Below, piece by piece: positions 8,169-18,717 of a DNA stretch of 64,000 bases. Each line of letters starts with the position of its first letter. The first letter of the stretch is position 1. The stretch covers positions 30,668-94,667 of the forward strand of contig NZ_BAAAHE010000024.1 of assembly GCF_039525035.1 (NCBI RefSeq), read 5' to 3'. The stretch is from Sporichthya brevicatena (lineage in GTDB: Bacteria > Actinomycetota > Actinomycetes > Sporichthyales > Sporichthyaceae). Position numbers and translations under genes: made by a program. The notes under the pieces are model-generated. The model ran no database searches and was not told the DNA's origin. It saw only the letters and a list, made by a program, of their open reading frames with translations.

Positions 8169-10256
8169 GTGAGCCCGTCGAAGAGCAGTCTCGACCCGGC
8201 GTGGTCGGAGCTGGACGCGCGTGCGGTGGACACCGCCCGCATCCTGGCGATGGACGCGGTGGAGGCGGCCGGCAACGGTCACCCCGGTACCGCGATGAGC
8301 CTCGCCCCCGCGGCGTACCTCACCTACCAGCGGCTGCTGCGGCACGACCCGACCGACCCGAACTGGCTGGGGCGTGACCGCTTCGTCCTCTCCTGCGGTC
8401 ACTCGAGCCTGACGCAGTACGTGCAGCTCTACCTCTCGGGCTACGGGCTGACGCTCGACGACCTGCGCCACCTGCGCCAGTGGGGCTCACTGACCCCGGG
8501 CCACCCCGAGCACGGCCACACCGCCGGTGTCGAGACGACGACGGGCCCGCTCGGGCAGGGCGTCGCGACCGCGGTCGGCATGGCGATGGCCGCCCGCCGC
8601 ACGCGCTTCCTGTTCGACCCCGAGGCCGCGCCCGGCGAGAGCGTCTTCGACCACACCGTCTACGTGTTCGCCTCCGACGGCGACATGGAGGAGGGCGTCG
8701 CGTCCGAGGCCTCGAGCCTCGCGGGGACGCAGAAGCTCGGCAACCTCGTCGTCCTCTACGACGACAACCACATCTCGATCGAGGGCGACACCGACGTCGC
8801 GTTCACCGAGGACGTGCTCGCGCGGTACGCCGCCTACGGCTGGCACACGCAGCGCGTCGACGACGCGAACGACATCGAGGCCCTCCACGCCGCGCTGACG
8901 GCGGCCCGGGATCACCACGACGCCCCGAGCATCATCGCGATGCGCTCGATCATCGCCTGGCCCGCTCCGAACGCGCAGAACACCGGCAAGTCGCACGGTT
9001 CCGCCCTCGGCAAGGACGAGGTCGCCGCGACCAAGGAGGTGCTCGGGTTCGACCCGGCGCAGTCCTTCCAGGTCGAGGACGAGGTCCTCGCCCACGCCCG
9101 CGGCGTCGTCGACCGCGGTCGCGCACTGCACGCCGAGTGGGACACCCGCTACCAGGCCTGGCGCGAGGCCCACCCCGAGCGCGCCGCCGAGCTCGACCGC
9201 ATGCGCGCCCGCCGGCTCCCCGAGGGCTGGGCGGCGAAGCTGCCCGAGTTCGGAGTGGGCAAGTCCGTCGCGACCCGCAAGGCCTCCGGCGAGACCCTGA
9301 ATGCCATTGCCGCCGTGGTCCCCGAACTGTGGGGCGGCTCGGCCGACCTCGCCGAGTCCAACAACACGTGGATCGAGGGCGAGCCCAGCTTCCTGCCCGT
9401 CGGGTCGACGGCGAAGAACGCCGACCCGGCCGGGCGCAACATCCACTTCGGCGTCCGCGAGTTCGCGATGGGCGCGGCGATGAACGGCATCGCGCTCGAC
9501 GGGACGTTCCGCCCCTACGGCGGCACCTTCCTCGTGTTCTCCGACTACATGCGCGGCGCGGTCCGCCTCGGCGCGCTGATGAAGCAGCCGGTCGTGCACG
9601 TGTGGACGCACGACTCGATCGGCCTCGGCGAGGACGGCCCGACGCACCAGCCGATCGAGCACCTGTGGGCGCTGCGGGCGATCCCGGGCCTCGACGTCGT
9701 CCGCCCCGGCGACGCGAACGAGACCGTCGCCGCCTGGCGGACCATCCTCGAGAACCCGAACGGTCCGGCCGCGCTGGCGCTGACCCGCCAGAACCTGCCG
9801 ACGCTGGAGGGCACGTCCGCCGAGGGCGTCGCCCGCGGCGGGTACGTCCTGGCCGAGGCCGGCTCCGGCCTGCCCGACCTGATCCTGATCGCGACGGGCA
9901 GCGAGCTCCAGCTCGCGGTCGAGGCCCGCGCTGCCCTCGAGGCCGAGGGCGTCCCGACGCGCGTCGTGTCCATGCCGTGCGTCGAGTGGTTCCAGGCCCA
10001 GGACCAGTCCTACCGCGACACCGTCCTCCCGCCGCGGGTGCAGGCCCGCGTCGCCGTCGAGGCCGGCATCGCACAGGGCTGGTGGCGCTACGTCGGCGAC
10101 GGCGGCGAGGTCGTGGGCATCGAGCACTACGGCGCCTCCGCCCCCTACGCCACGCTGTTCGAGCAGTTCGGCATCACCGCACCCGCCGTCGTCGCGGCTG
10201 CGCACCGCTCGCTCGCCCGTACCCGTGGCGAGAAGGGTTCCAAGACCGGTAACTGA
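8169..10256 (+). CDS. tkt: Transketolase
   Basis: Thiamine-diphosphate enzyme that moves two-carbon units between sugar phosphates in the pentose phosphate pathway. It has 695 residues. The N-terminal domain carries [13 protein letters not shown] and [13 protein letters not shown]; the cofactor motif is [16 protein letters not shown]; the pyrimidine domain has the [18 protein letters not shown] segment with catalytic histidines. The GTG follows a GAGAGGAGA ribosome site 7 bases upstream. A much longer open frame upstream lacks protein character. It is the first gene of the tkt-tal-pgi-zwf-opcA-pgl operon. Confidence 0.97.
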   Translation: MSPSKSSLDPAWSELDARAVDTARILAMDAVEAAGNGHPGTAMSLAPAAYLTYQRLLRHDPTDPNWLGRDRFVLSCGHSSLTQYVQLYLSGYGLTLDDLRHLRQWGSLTPGHPEHGHTAGVETTTGPLGQGVATAVGMAMAARRTRFLFDPEAAPGESVFDHTVYVFASDGDMEEGVASEASSLAGTQKLGNLVVLYDDNHISIEGDTDVAFTEDVLARYAAYGWHTQRVDDANDIEALHAALTAARDHHDAPSIIAMRSIIAWPAPNAQNTGKSHGSALGKDEVAATKEVLGFDPAQSFQVEDEVLAHARGVVDRGRALHAEWDTRYQAWREAHPERAAELDRMRARRLPEGWAAKLPEFGVGKSVATRKASGETLNAIAAVVPELWGGSADLAESNNTWIEGEPSFLPVGSTAKNADPAGRNIHFGVREFAMGAAMNGIALDGTFRPYGGTFLVFSDYMRGAVRLGALMKQPVVHVWTHDSIGLGEDGPTHQPIEHLWALRAIPGLDVVRPGDANETVAAWRTILENPNGPAALALTRQNLPTLEGTSAEGVARGGYVLAEAGSGLPDLILIATGSELQLAVEARAALEAEGVPTRVVSMPCVEWFQAQDQSYRDTVLPPRVQARVAVEAGIAQGWWRYVGDGGEVVGIEHYGASAPYATLFEQFGITAPAVVAAAHRSLARTRGEKGSKTGN

Positions 10257-10297
10257 CCGATCGTCAGGTTGCCCGTACGCAAGGAAGAAGGAAGATC

Positions 10298-11416
10298 GTG
10301 GGAACCGAGAATCTGCGCCGCCTCTCCGAGGCGGGCGTCGCCATCTGGCTCGACGACCTCTCGCGTGAGCGCCTGCAGAAGGGCACGCTCGCGGCGATGG
10401 TGCGCGACTCCTACGTCGTGGGCGTGACGACCAACCCGTCGATCTTCCAGAACGCGGTGTCCAAGTCCGACCTCTACGACCCGCAGGTGCACGACCTCGC
10501 GGTGCGCGGCGTGCACGTGGACGAGGCGGTCCGCTCGATCACCACGGCCGACGTCCGCGAGGCGTGCGACGTGCTGCGCAGCGTCTACGACGCGAGCGAC
10601 GGCGTCGACGGCCGCGTCTCGATCGAGGTCGACCCCCGGTTCGCGCACGACACCGACAAGACCGTCGCCGAGGCCCGGTTCCTGTGGTGGGCGGTCGACC
10701 GGCCGAACCTCTACATCAAGATCCCGGCCACCGTCGAAGGCCTGCCGGCGATCGCGCAGTGCCTGGCCGAGGGCATCAGCGTCAACGTCACGCTGATCTT
10801 CTCGCTCGAGCGCTACCGCGCGGTGATGGACGCCTTCCTCGAAGGCATGGAGCGTGCCCAGAAGGCGGGTCTGCCGCTGGAGCGGATCGGGTCGGTCGCG
10901 AGCTTCTTCGTCTCCCGCGTCGACACCGAGATCGACAAGCGGCTGGACAAGCTGGGCACCGACGAGGCCAAGGCGCTGCGCGGCAAGGCTGCGGTCGCGA
11001 ACGCCCGCCTGGCGTTCGAGGCCTACGAGGAGATCTTCGCCTCGGCGCGCTGGACCGCCCTCGCCGCCGCCGGCGCCAAGCCGCAGCGACCGCTGTGGGC
11101 CTCCACCGGCGTCAAGGACCCGGCCTACCCGGACACCCTCTACGTCGACGAGCTCGTCACCGCCGGCGTGGTCAACACGATGCCGGAGGCCACCCTCGAC
11201 GCGGTCGCCGACCACTCCGCCACCACCGGCGACACGGTCCGCGCGCACTACGCCGAGGCCAAGCAGGTCCTCGCCGACCTCGCCACGATCGGCATCGACT
11301 ACGACGACGTCGTGAACCTGCTCGAGCGCGAGGGCGTCGAGAAGTTCATCACCGCCTGGAACGACCTCCTCGGCTCCGTCGGCGCCGAGCTGACCCGCCT
11401 GGGGGGCGAGGAGTGA
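10298..11416 (+). CDS. tal: Transaldolase
   Basis: Moves a dihydroxyacetone unit between sugar phosphates in the non-oxidative pentose phosphate pathway. The 372-residue length and sequence match the long actinobacterial transaldolase type. The Schiff-base lysine is in [26 protein letters not shown] and the [16 protein letters not shown] segment are also diagnostic. The GTG start has an AAGGAAGAAGGAAG leader. The gap after tkt is 41 bases, and the stop overlaps the start of pgi (GTGA). Confidence 0.97.
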   Translation: MGTENLRRLSEAGVAIWLDDLSRERLQKGTLAAMVRDSYVVGVTTNPSIFQNAVSKSDLYDPQVHDLAVRGVHVDEAVRSITTADVREACDVLRSVYDASDGVDGRVSIEVDPRFAHDTDKTVAEARFLWWAVDRPNLYIKIPATVEGLPAIAQCLAEGISVNVTLIFSLERYRAVMDAFLEGMERAQKAGLPLERIGSVASFFVSRVDTEIDKRLDKLGTDEAKALRGKAAVANARLAFEAYEEIFASARWTALAAAGAKPQRPLWASTGVKDPAYPDTLYVDELVTAGVVNTMPEATLDAVADHSATTGDTVRAHYAEAKQVLADLATIGIDYDDVVNLLEREGVEKFITAWNDLLGSVGAELTRLGGEE

Positions 11417-13083
11417 CGACGAGCGACAAGGCACCCAACCCGTTCAACACCTACGCCCAGGAGGGCGGGGGCTGCCGCGTCCGCCTGTCCGGCGAGGAGG
11501 TCCGCGCCCCCGCCGGGTTCGCCCTGCGCGCCGCGTCGGTCCACGAGGTCGTGCAGCGCCTCGCCGCGAAGGACGCCACGCTCTGGGGCGACGCCGCCAC
11601 CGAGGAGGCCGCGATCCGGCTCGGCTGGCTCGACCTGCCGACCAGTTCGCGTGAGCTGCTCCCCCGCATCGCCGAGGTCCGCGCGGGCCTGCAGGCCGAC
11701 GGGCTCGACCACGTCGTGCTCGCGGGCATGGGTGGCTCGTCGCTCGCGCCCGAGGTGATCTGCCGCAACGCCGGTGTCGAGCTCACCGTCCTCGACACCA
11801 CGGACGCCAACCAGATCCGCCGGACGCTCGCCGACCGCCTCGACCGCACCGTGGTCGTCGTCGCGAGCAAGAGCGGCGGGACCATCGAGACCGACAGCCA
11901 CCGTCGCGCCTACATCCAGGCCTTTCGGGACGCGGGCCTGTCGGACGAGCAGATCGCTGCGCGGTTCGTCGTCGTCACCGACCCGGGTTCGCCGCTCGAG
12001 GAGATCGCGACCGAGGGCAACTACCGCGCGCTCTTCCTCGCGGACCCGAACGTCGGCGGCCGGTACAGCGCGCTGTCCGCGTTCGGCCTCGTGCCGAGCG
12101 GTCTCGCCGGCGCGGACGTCGCGAAGCTCCTCGACGAGGCCGCCGAACTCCGCCCCGCGCTGGAGCAGCTCGGCGACAACCCGGGCCTGCTGCTCGGCGC
12201 CGCGCTCAGCGGCGCCGCGACCCACAGCCGCGAGAAGCTCGTGCTCGCCAACACCGACCCCGCCCTGGAGGGTTTCGGCGACTGGGTCGAGCAGCTGATC
12301 GCCGAGTCCAGCGGCAAGGAGGGCAAAGGCCTCCTCCCCGTCATCGTCGAGGGCATCGACGCCCCCGGCTGGGCGGACATCGGCCCGGACGCGGTGCGCG
12401 CCACCCTCGGCGACGTCGACGGTTCGGAGATCCGGATCACCAGCGGCCCGCTCGGCGCGCAGTTCCTGCTCTGGGAGTGGGCGACCGCCTTCATGGGCTG
12501 GGGCCTGCACACGAGCCCGTTCGACCAGCCCAACGTCACCGAGTCCAAGGACAACACCGCGCGGCTGCTCGAGTCCGCCACCGACGGCGTGCTCGACGTC
12601 CCGGCGCCGCTGTTCACCGACGGCCCGATCGAGGTCCACGGCGACCAGGCACTCCTCGGCGAGGCGAAGTCGCTCGTCGACGCACTTGAGCTGATTCTGC
12701 GTCAGGTCCAGCCGACGGGGTACCTGGCCCTCATGGCCTACCTCGACCGGTTCGCCGACGCGGACATCGCCCGGCTGCGGCCCGCGCTGGCCAGGCTGCT
12801 CGCCGGCCCGCAGGTCACCTTCGGCTGGGGCCCGCGGTTCCTGCACTCGACGGGGCAGTTCCACAAGGGCGGCCAACCGGTCGGTGTCTTCCTCCAGATC
12901 ACCGGTGCCGTCGAGGAGGACCTGCCCATCCCGGGCCGGCCGTACAGCTTCGCCACGCTGCAGATGGCGCAGGCCCTCGGCGACCTCGGCGCTCTCCAGA
13001 GCCGCAACCGCCCGGCCCTCCGGCTCCATCTCACCGACCGCAAGGCGGGCATCGCCACGCTGCTCGCGGCCTTCGGCGCGTGA
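11413..13083 (+). CDS. pgi: Glucose-6-phosphate isomerase
   Basis: Interconverts glucose 6-phosphate and fructose 6-phosphate, linking the pentose phosphate operon to glycolysis. It has 556 residues with SIS domains: [29 protein letters not shown] and the [20 protein letters not shown] segment holding the catalytic glutamate. This is the divergent actinobacterial Pgi usually found in tal-pgi-zwf operons. The GTG overlaps the tal stop by four bases. A 14-bp tandem duplication spans its stop codon and the gap before zwf. Confidence 0.92.
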   Translation: MTTSDKAPNPFNTYAQEGGGCRVRLSGEEVRAPAGFALRAASVHEVVQRLAAKDATLWGDAATEEAAIRLGWLDLPTSSRELLPRIAEVRAGLQADGLDHVVLAGMGGSSLAPEVICRNAGVELTVLDTTDANQIRRTLADRLDRTVVVVASKSGGTIETDSHRRAYIQAFRDAGLSDEQIAARFVVVTDPGSPLEEIATEGNYRALFLADPNVGGRYSALSAFGLVPSGLAGADVAKLLDEAAELRPALEQLGDNPGLLLGAALSGAATHSREKLVLANTDPALEGFGDWVEQLIAESSGKEGKGLLPVIVEGIDAPGWADIGPDAVRATLGDVDGSEIRITSGPLGAQFLLWEWATAFMGWGLHTSPFDQPNVTESKDNTARLLESATDGVLDVPAPLFTDGPIEVHGDQALLGEAKSLVDALELILRQVQPTGYLALMAYLDRFADADIARLRPALARLLAGPQVTFGWGPRFLHSTGQFHKGGQPVGVFLQITGAVEEDLPIPGRPYSFATLQMAQALGDLGALQSRNRPALRLHLTDRKAGIATLLAAFGA

Positions 13084-13107
13084 CGGTCGGTGCGTGACGG
13101 TCGGGGC

Positions 13108-14628
13108 ATGACTGCGAACCCGCTCCGCGACCCGCGCGACAAGCGCCTGCCGCGGATCGCGGGGCCGTGCAGCCTCGTCGTCTTCGGCGTCACCGGCGAC
13201 CTCGCGCGTCGCAAGGTGATGCCGGCGATCTACGACCTGGCCAACCGCGGGTTGCTGCCCCCGGGCTTCTCCCTCGTCGGGTACGCCCGCCGGGACTGGG
13301 AGGACCAGGACTTCTCGCAGGTCGTCCACGACGCGGTGAGGGAGAACGCGCGGACGCCGTTCCGCGAGGAGACCTGGGCGTCGCTGTCCGAGGGCATGCG
13401 CTTCGTCCCGGGCGACTTCGGTGACGACGCCGCGTTCGGGACGCTCGCCAAGACCCTCGCCGAGCTCGACGAGAGCCGAGGCACCGGGGGCAACCACGCC
13501 TTCTACCTCTCGATCCCGCCGAAGTTCTTCGCCGAGGTGGTCGGCCAGCTCAAGGAGCACGGCCTGACCGACTCGCACGGGGACTCGTGGCGGCGGGTCG
13601 TCATCGAGAAGCCGTTCGGCCACGACCTCGCGAGCGCCCAGGAGCTGAACCGGATCGTCGAGGAGGTCTTCCCGCCCTCGTCGGTGTTCCGGATCGACCA
13701 CTACCTCGGCAAGGAGACGGTCCAGAACATCCTGGCGCTGCGTTTCGCGAACCAACTCTTCGAGCCGATCTGGAACCGCAACTTCGTCGACCACGTGCAG
13801 ATCACGATGGCCGAGGACATCGGCATCGGCGGCCGCGCCGGCTACTACGACGGGATCGGCGCCGCCCGCGACGTCCTGCAGAACCATCTGCTCCAGCTGC
13901 TCGCGCTCACGGCGATGGAGGAGCCGGTCTCGTTCTCCCCCGACGACCTGCGCGCGGAGAAGGAGAAGGTGCTCTCCGCGATCCGGCTGCCGGCCGACCT
14001 CGCCGGCTCGACCGCCCGCGGGCGCTACACCGCCGGCTGGCAGGGCGGCGAGAAGGTCGTCGGCTACTGCGAGGAGGAGGGCATCCCCGCCGACTCGACC
14101 ACCGAGACCTACGCCGCCGTGAAGCTCGAACTCGACACTCGCCGCTGGGCCGGGGTGCCGTTCTACCTGCGCACCGGCAAACGCCTCGGCCGGCGGGTCA
14201 CGGAGGTCGCGCTCGTGTTCCAGCGGGTGCCGCACCTGCCGTTCGAGACCACGGCCACCGAGGAGCTCGGCCAGAACGCCCTGGTGTGCCGGATCCAGCC
14301 GGACGAGGGCACGACGGTGCGCTTCGGCTCGAAGGTGCCCGGCTCGGCCATGGAGGTCCGGGACGTGACGATGGACTTCGCCTACGGCGGCGCCTTCACC
14401 GAGAGCTCACCCGAGGCCTACGAACGGCTCATCCTCGACGTCCTGCTCGGCGACCCGCCGTTGTTCCCCCGCGCCCGTGAGGTCGAGCTGTCCTGGCAGG
14501 TCCTCGACCCGATCGAGGAGTTCTGGGCGACCCAGGGTTCGCCCGAGGGCTACGCCGCCGGCACCTGGGGGCCACCGAGTGCGGACGAGTTGCTGGCGCG
14601 CGACGGTCGGGTCTGGCGGCGCCCGTGA
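13108..14628 (+). CDS. zwf: Glucose-6-phosphate 1-dehydrogenase
   Basis: First enzyme of the oxidative pentose phosphate pathway, making NADPH and 6-phosphogluconolactone. It has 506 residues. The nucleotide-binding fold begins at [17 protein letters not shown], the substrate/catalytic site is [13 protein letters not shown], and YLRTGKRL is conserved. The ATG at 13108 was preferred to a GTG at 13090, which lies within a duplicated 14-bp stretch. The stop overlaps opcA, which encodes its assembly factor. Confidence 0.97.
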   Translation: MTANPLRDPRDKRLPRIAGPCSLVVFGVTGDLARRKVMPAIYDLANRGLLPPGFSLVGYARRDWEDQDFSQVVHDAVRENARTPFREETWASLSEGMRFVPGDFGDDAAFGTLAKTLAELDESRGTGGNHAFYLSIPPKFFAEVVGQLKEHGLTDSHGDSWRRVVIEKPFGHDLASAQELNRIVEEVFPPSSVFRIDHYLGKETVQNILALRFANQLFEPIWNRNFVDHVQITMAEDIGIGGRAGYYDGIGAARDVLQNHLLQLLALTAMEEPVSFSPDDLRAEKEKVLSAIRLPADLAGSTARGRYTAGWQGGEKVVGYCEEEGIPADSTTETYAAVKLELDTRRWAGVPFYLRTGKRLGRRVTEVALVFQRVPHLPFETTATEELGQNALVCRIQPDEGTTVRFGSKVPGSAMEVRDVTMDFAYGGAFTESSPEAYERLILDVLLGDPPLFPRAREVELSWQVLDPIEEFWATQGSPEGYAAGTWGPPSADELLARDGRVWRRP

Positions 14629-15536
14629 GTGAGGTTCTGACCAACACCACCGCGTCGGCGATCGGGCGTGCGCTGATCGCGGCCCGGCGGGCCGGCGGCA
14701 GCCAGGCGACCGGGCAGGTCCTGACGCTGGTGGTCGTGACCGACGGCGAGGAGCACACCGAGGCGGTCGAGGCGGCGGTGCGGAGCGCGGCCGAGCACCC
14801 GGCGCGGATCCTCGTCGCCCGGCGGCGGCCCGACTCCGGCGTCGCGCGACTGGACGCCGAGGTGTGCGGCAGCGGCGAGCGCGGTCCCGGTGAACTCGTG
14901 GTGCTCGATCTGCACGGCGAGCTGGCCGCGCACGGCGGCTCCGTCGTGCTGCCACTGCTCGGCCCCGACGCGCCCGTCGTCACCTTCTGGCCCGGCGAGC
15001 CGCCGGACGACCCGGCCGCGGACCCGATCGGCGCGCTGAGCCAGCGGCGGATCACCGACCTCGCGTCGGCCGCGGATCCCCGCGCCGCGCTCGCCCGGCG
15101 GGCCGCGACGTACGCCGAGGGCGACACCGACCTGTCCTGGACGAGGCTGACCCGCTGGCGCAGCGTCCTCGCCGCCGCGTTCGACCAGCCGCATGCCGCC
15201 GTCGAGAGCGGCGTCCTGGCCGGGGAACCCGACAGCCCGAGCACCGAACTCCTCGCGCGCTGGCTGGAGCTTCGCCTCGGTGTCCCGATCGAGCGCCGGA
15301 CCTCCGACGGCCCCGGCCTGACCGAGGTCCGCCTGCGCACCCCGGACGGCGAGATCGCGGTCGTGCGCACCGACGGCGCTCTTGCCACCCTGTGCGCCCC
15401 CGGCTGGCCGGAGCGCCCGATCGCGCTCCCCCGCCGGTCCCTCTCCGAGCTGATGGCGGAGGAACTGCGCCGCCTCGACCCGGACGAGATCTTCGCCGAG
15501 TGCCTCGCCGCCGTTCCCGCCCGCCAGCCCGTCTGA
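14625..15536 (+). CDS. opcA: OpcA, glucose-6-phosphate dehydrogenase assembly protein
   Basis: OpcA supports assembly or activity of glucose-6-phosphate dehydrogenase in cyanobacteria and actinobacteria. It has 303 residues. Recognised segments include [19 protein letters not shown] [14 protein letters not shown], and [20 protein letters not shown], which are family hallmarks. The GTG start overlaps the zwf stop by four bases, so the two proteins are translationally coupled. The next gene, pgl, starts 37 bases after the stop. Confidence 0.95.
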   Translation: MSEVLTNTTASAIGRALIAARRAGGSQATGQVLTLVVVTDGEEHTEAVEAAVRSAAEHPARILVARRRPDSGVARLDAEVCGSGERGPGELVVLDLHGELAAHGGSVVLPLLGPDAPVVTFWPGEPPDDPAADPIGALSQRRITDLASAADPRAALARRAATYAEGDTDLSWTRLTRWRSVLAAAFDQPHAAVESGVLAGEPDSPSTELLARWLELRLGVPIERRTSDGPGLTEVRLRTPDGEIAVVRTDGALATLCAPGWPERPIALPRRSLSELMAEELRRLDPDEIFAECLAAVPARQPV

Positions 15537-15573
15537 CTGATCCGCCGCACCCGTCACGCACAGGAGCACCTGC

Positions 15574-16353
15574 ATGGCCACCACCGTCCTGGTCCACCGC
15601 GACCCGCCGACCCTCGCCGCCGCCGTCGCGGCGCGCCTCGTGACCCGTCTCGTCGACGTGCAGGCGGCGACCGGACGGGCGTCGGTGGTCCTCACCGGGG
15701 GCAGCGTCGGCATCGCCACCCTCGGGGCGCTCGCGGACATGCCGGCCCGCGACGCGATCGACTGGCGCAACCTCGACATCTGGTGGGGCGACGAGCGCTT
15801 CCTGCCGCTCGGGCACGCCGACCGCAACGAGACCCAGGCCCGTGCGGCCCTGCTCGACAAGGTCGGCGTCGACCCGGCGCGGGTGCACCCGATGCCCGCG
15901 AGCGACGGACCCGACGGCGACGACCCGGAGGCTGCCGCCGAGCGCTACGCCGCGGAACTCAAGGCCGCGGCGCGGCCGGAGGACCACGGCATCGCGCCCA
16001 GCTTCGACGTGTGCCTGCTCGGCGTCGGCCCGGACGGGCACGTCGCCTCCCTGTTCCCGGAGAAGCCGGCGCTGTACGAGGAGGTCCGCTCCGTCGTCGG
16101 GGTCCGGGGATCCCCCAAGCCGCCGCCCACGCGCATCAGCCTGACGATGCCGACGATCCGCGGCGCCAAGGAGGTCTGGTTCGTCGTCGCCGGCGAGGAC
16201 AAGGCGTCGGCGGTCCACCTCGCGCTCTCCGGCGCGGGGCCGATGCAGATCCCGGCAGCGGGCGCCTCCGGCCGGACGCGGACCCTCTGGCTGCTCGACC
16301 GGGCCGCGGCGTCCAAGCTCCCGCCGTCGCTCGCGCGGCTGGCCTCTCCCTGA
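15574..16353 (+). CDS. pgl: 6-phosphogluconolactonase
   Basis: Hydrolyses 6-phosphogluconolactone, the zwf product. It has 259 residues of the DevB/NagB-like fold. VVLTGGSVGIATL near the N-terminus, IWWGDERFLPLGHADRNE, and the VGPDGHVASLFP active-site segment are diagnostic. The ATG has an AGGAG ribosome site. It is the last gene of the operon; only 36 bases separate it from the convergent HEPN gene, and no clear terminator hairpin is seen there. Confidence 0.96.
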   Translation: MATTVLVHRDPPTLAAAVAARLVTRLVDVQAATGRASVVLTGGSVGIATLGALADMPARDAIDWRNLDIWWGDERFLPLGHADRNETQARAALLDKVGVDPARVHPMPASDGPDGDDPEAAAERYAAELKAAARPEDHGIAPSFDVCLLGVGPDGHVASLFPEKPALYEEVRSVVGVRGSPKPPPTRISLTMPTIRGAKEVWFVVAGEDKASAVHLALSGAGPMQIPAAGASGRTRTLWLLDRAAASKLPPSLARLASP

Positions 16354-16389
16354 CGCCGGCTCTGACGCGACTCTGACGCTGTCTCAGCT

Positions 16390-16812
16390 CTAGAGGCAGG
16401 CCGCCTGCGGGCAGGGCACATCGAGCATGGCAGCGACGAGGGCGACGAACGTCGCCGCGTCCCGCATCAGGTCGTCGGCCTCGCGGGCCGTGACGGAGCG
16501 GGTGAGGCCCGCCTCCGCCGCGGCGCGCTTGCCGGCGTTGGCGGCGAAGAACGCGGCCCACTCCGAGAGCTCGGGCGCGACCACGACGAGCAGTTCCCAC
16601 GCGGAGCGCGGGCGGCGCCGCTTGCCCGTCACGGGCTGCGCGCGGACCGCAAGGACGGCAGCCGCGCCGCGGAGCGCGGCGAGGTGGGCGGCGGCGTACC
16701 GGTCGACGGGACGCGTCGCTGCGTTCGCGGCGGCCAGGCAGTGGCCGGCGGCGTTCAGCAGCTCCGGCGCCCCGGAACGCGGCGCGGCCGGGTGCTCGAT
16801 GACCAGGCTCAT
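16390..16812 (-). CDS. SAV_6107-type HEPN domain protein
   Basis: A 140-residue, mostly helical protein. The stretches LLNAAGHCLAAANAAT, RPRSAWELLVVVAPELSEWAAFF and SVTAREADDLMRDAATFV match the actinobacterial SAV_6107 HEPN family. HEPN proteins are often RNA-cleaving or nucleotide-binding parts of stress and toxin-antitoxin systems, but the role of this group is not established. An in-frame extension upstream is non-coding in character. A perfect LexA site lies about 140 bases upstream, which suggests SOS control. Confidence 0.8.
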   Translation of the reverse strand: MSLVIEHPAAPRSGAPELLNAAGHCLAAANAATRPVDRYAAAHLAALRGAAAVLAVRAQPVTGKRRRPRSAWELLVVVAPELSEWAAFFAANAGKRAAAEAGLTRSVTAREADDLMRDAATFVALVAAMLDVPCPQAACL

Positions 16813-16954
16813 GTCGACTCCTCGCTCTCCCGTGCGGCCCCGGGCGGACCGGGACCGAGCTCTCCCACCGGGCCGGGCGGGCGGGGGTCGAGGCCGGCCG
16901 CCCGGCCGGTGAGTGGTGTCGAACCGGTCCGAGCGACCGCGGGGGGTCAGTCGC

Positions 16955-16970
16955 TCGAACATCTGTTCGA
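16955..16970. promoter_or_regulatory. LexA-binding SOS box
   Basis: TCGAACATCTGTTCGA is a perfect 6-bp inverted repeat with a 4-base spacer and matches the Gram-positive/actinobacterial LexA consensus CGAACNNNNGTTCG exactly. It lies in a divergent intergenic region, so it may act on the HEPN gene, the AMIN-like gene or both. Confidence 0.8.
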
Positions 16971-17104
16971 CACGGAGAACAGTGCCCCCCACCCCCGACA
17001 ATCTGGCAAGCACCGATGTCTCCGGCGCGCCGCCGCCCGAAAAATTTGTCCGGTAAGTCCGGTAAACCGATTCGCACCCCTCGGCGTCTCCTGTGCAGTC
17101 ACCA

Positions 17105-17156
17105 CCGAGTTGCCCGACCGAGTTGCCCAACCGAGTTGCCCAACCGAGTTGCCCAC
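17105..17156 (+). repeat. 13-bp tandem repeat, four copies
   Basis: Four adjacent copies of CCGAGTTGCCCAA (the first ends GA, the last ends AC) end 33 bases before the ATG of the AMIN-like gene. Such an array in a leader could bind a regulator, alter mRNA structure or vary in copy number. Confidence 0.85.
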
Positions 17157-17189
17157 CCGATGCACTGCCCGACACCCCAGGGGGAAGAG

Positions 17190-17690
17190 ATGTTCCAGCT
17201 CCGCAACCGCAAGACCGCCGTCGCCGCCCTCGCCGCGACCGCACTCGCCGGGACCGGCCTGGTCGGCGTCGTCGCGTCCGCCGACGCGGCCGCGAAGACC
17301 GCTACGGTCAAGAACCTGCGCACCGGCGCGCACAGCAACTTCGACCGCGTGGTCATCGACTACACGGGCAAGAAGCCGACCGTGAAGCTCTCCCTCGTCA
17401 ACAGCCTCTACAGCTGCGGCAAGGGCGACAAGCTGACGATCCCCGGTGACAAGATCCTCAAGATCGACCTGACGCCGGCTCAGGCGCACAACGACAAGGG
17501 CAAGAGCACGTACTCGGGCCCGGGTCGACTGTCGACCGCGAACTACAGCCTGAAGACGCTCAAGGGCGTCCGGATGGCGTGCGACTTCGAGGGCCACGTG
17601 ACGTTCGGCGTCGGCGTCAAGAGCCTCAAGAGCTACAGCGTGAGCCACCTGACGAACCCGAAGCGGGTCGTCATCGACCTGAAGCGATGA
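17190..17690 (+). CDS. Secreted AMIN-like domain protein
   Basis: A 166-residue exported protein. Residues 1-34 are a Sec signal peptide (RNRKTAVAALAATALAGTGL, then a VASADAAA cleavage region). The rest resembles the AMIN-like beta-sandwich found in actinobacterial secreted proteins: FDRVVIDYTGKKP, YSCGKGDKLTIPG and the ending NPKRVVIDLKR. Two cysteines (YSCGK and RMACDF) could form a disulfide. AMIN domains bind cell-wall components in other bacteria; the ligand here is unknown. ATG follows GGGGGAAGAG. Confidence 0.75.
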   Translation: MFQLRNRKTAVAALAATALAGTGLVGVVASADAAAKTATVKNLRTGAHSNFDRVVIDYTGKKPTVKLSLVNSLYSCGKGDKLTIPGDKILKIDLTPAQAHNDKGKSTYSGPGRLSTANYSLKTLKGVRMACDFEGHVTFGVGVKSLKSYSVSHLTNPKRVVIDLKR

Positions 17691-17720
17691 CGCTCAGTCA
17701 GGTATCAAGCTGATCAGGGG

Positions 17721-18605
17721 TCAGCGCATTCGGCCGGTCGCCCGCAGGCGGCCGGCCGAATTCGTTCCGAACCGCTTCTGCACGAGCTGGTTGGCCGCGG
17801 CCAGACCCTTCGCGAACGGGGTCGGCGCGAGCCGCTTCATCGCGTACAGCAGCCGCGTCTCGATGTGCGGCAGCAGCAGGAACTTCCGCCGGTCGACGGC
17901 CCGCAGGACCTTGCGCGCCACGTCGTCGGCGGTCAGCTTCGGACCGGGGAACAGGTCCCCCGCGATGGCCTGACGTGCCATCACCTCGAAGGCCGGGTCG
18001 GTCGTCCGCATCGTGTCGGCGAGGTTCGTCGCGAAGAAGCTCGGGCAGACCACGGTGGTCCGGATCCCCAGCGGCTCCAGCTCGCAGCGCATCGTCTCCG
18101 ACAGCGAGATCACGCCGGCCTTGGTGACGTTGTACGACGCCATGTTCCCGAGGTTCATCAGCCCGGCGAGCGAGGCGATGTTGACGACGTGCCCGGCGCC
18201 CTGCGCCTCGAACATCGGCACGAACGTCCGCACGCCGCGGATGGCGCCCTTGAGGTTGATGTCGAGGATCCAGTCCCAGTCGGCCATGGGGATGTCGGCA
18301 ATCGGGCCGGCCGCCGCCACCCCGGCGTTGTTCACGAGGACGTCGAGTCCTCCCCAGTGCTCCGCGCACCACTCGCGCGCACCGTCCCAGGCGGCGTCGT
18401 CGCGGACGTCGAGGGCGAGAAAGGCGACCCGGTCCGGGTTCCCGCCGCGTTCGCGCAGGCGCTCGGCCAGCTCCAGCCGGGCCAGCTCCCCCGCCGCCGC
18501 GTCGCGGTCGGTGAGCAGCACCCGGGCGCCGTCGTCGGCAGCCGCGCGGGCGAGCGCACGACCGAGCCCGGAGGCTGCTCCGGTGATCAGGATCCGCCGG
18601 TCCAT
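17721..18605 (-). CDS. Short-chain dehydrogenase/reductase
   Basis: NAD(P)-dependent oxidoreductase of 294 residues. The cofactor site is TGAASGLGRA, followed by VLVNNAGVA and the catalytic region IASLAGLMNLGNMASYNVTK (serine, then YNVTK). It is of the extended-tail SDR type with an RRKFLLLPHIETRLLYAMKR region after the core. The substrate is unknown. The ATG has GGAAGGAAGAG upstream. It converges with the AMIN-like gene with only 30 bases between the stops. Confidence 0.88.
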   Translation of the reverse strand: MDRRILITGAASGLGRALARAAADDGARVLLTDRDAAAGELARLELAERLRERGGNPDRVAFLALDVRDDAAWDGAREWCAEHWGGLDVLVNNAGVAAAGPIADIPMADWDWILDINLKGAIRGVRTFVPMFEAQGAGHVVNIASLAGLMNLGNMASYNVTKAGVISLSETMRCELEPLGIRTTVVCPSFFATNLADTMRTTDPAFEVMARQAIAGDLFPGPKLTADDVARKVLRAVDRRKFLLLPHIETRLLYAMKRLAPTPFAKGLAAANQLVQKRFGTNSAGRLRATGRMR

Positions 18606-18717
18606 GCGCTCTTCCTTCCTCCGGGACATCCGTCGACCGTCCACGCTACGGCAGAACTTACTCCGAGTAAATAACGCCGCCGGGGCGGTCCCGCACCGTT
18701 GCAATAGGTTCGGCCGC

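Larger units (their letters stand above)
16813..17189. other. Divergent regulatory region between HEPN and AMIN-like genes
   Basis: A 377-base stretch with no gene. It holds a perfect SOS box (16955-16970) and a four-copy 13-bp tandem repeat (17105-17156) just before the AMIN-like gene. A GGGGGAAGAG ribosome site precedes that gene's ATG. Its base composition is less GC-rich than the surroundings around 17030-17070. Confidence 0.7.

Noticed and set aside
11299..14235. Very long minus-strand open frame (about 978 codons) opposite tal, pgi and zwf
   Set aside because: It mirrors the codon structure of three well-supported genes and shows no recognisable domain.
17016..17189. Longer start for the AMIN-like protein
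   Set aside because: It would run through the 13-bp tandem repeats and lose the signal peptide; the ATG with GGGGGAAGAG fits better.
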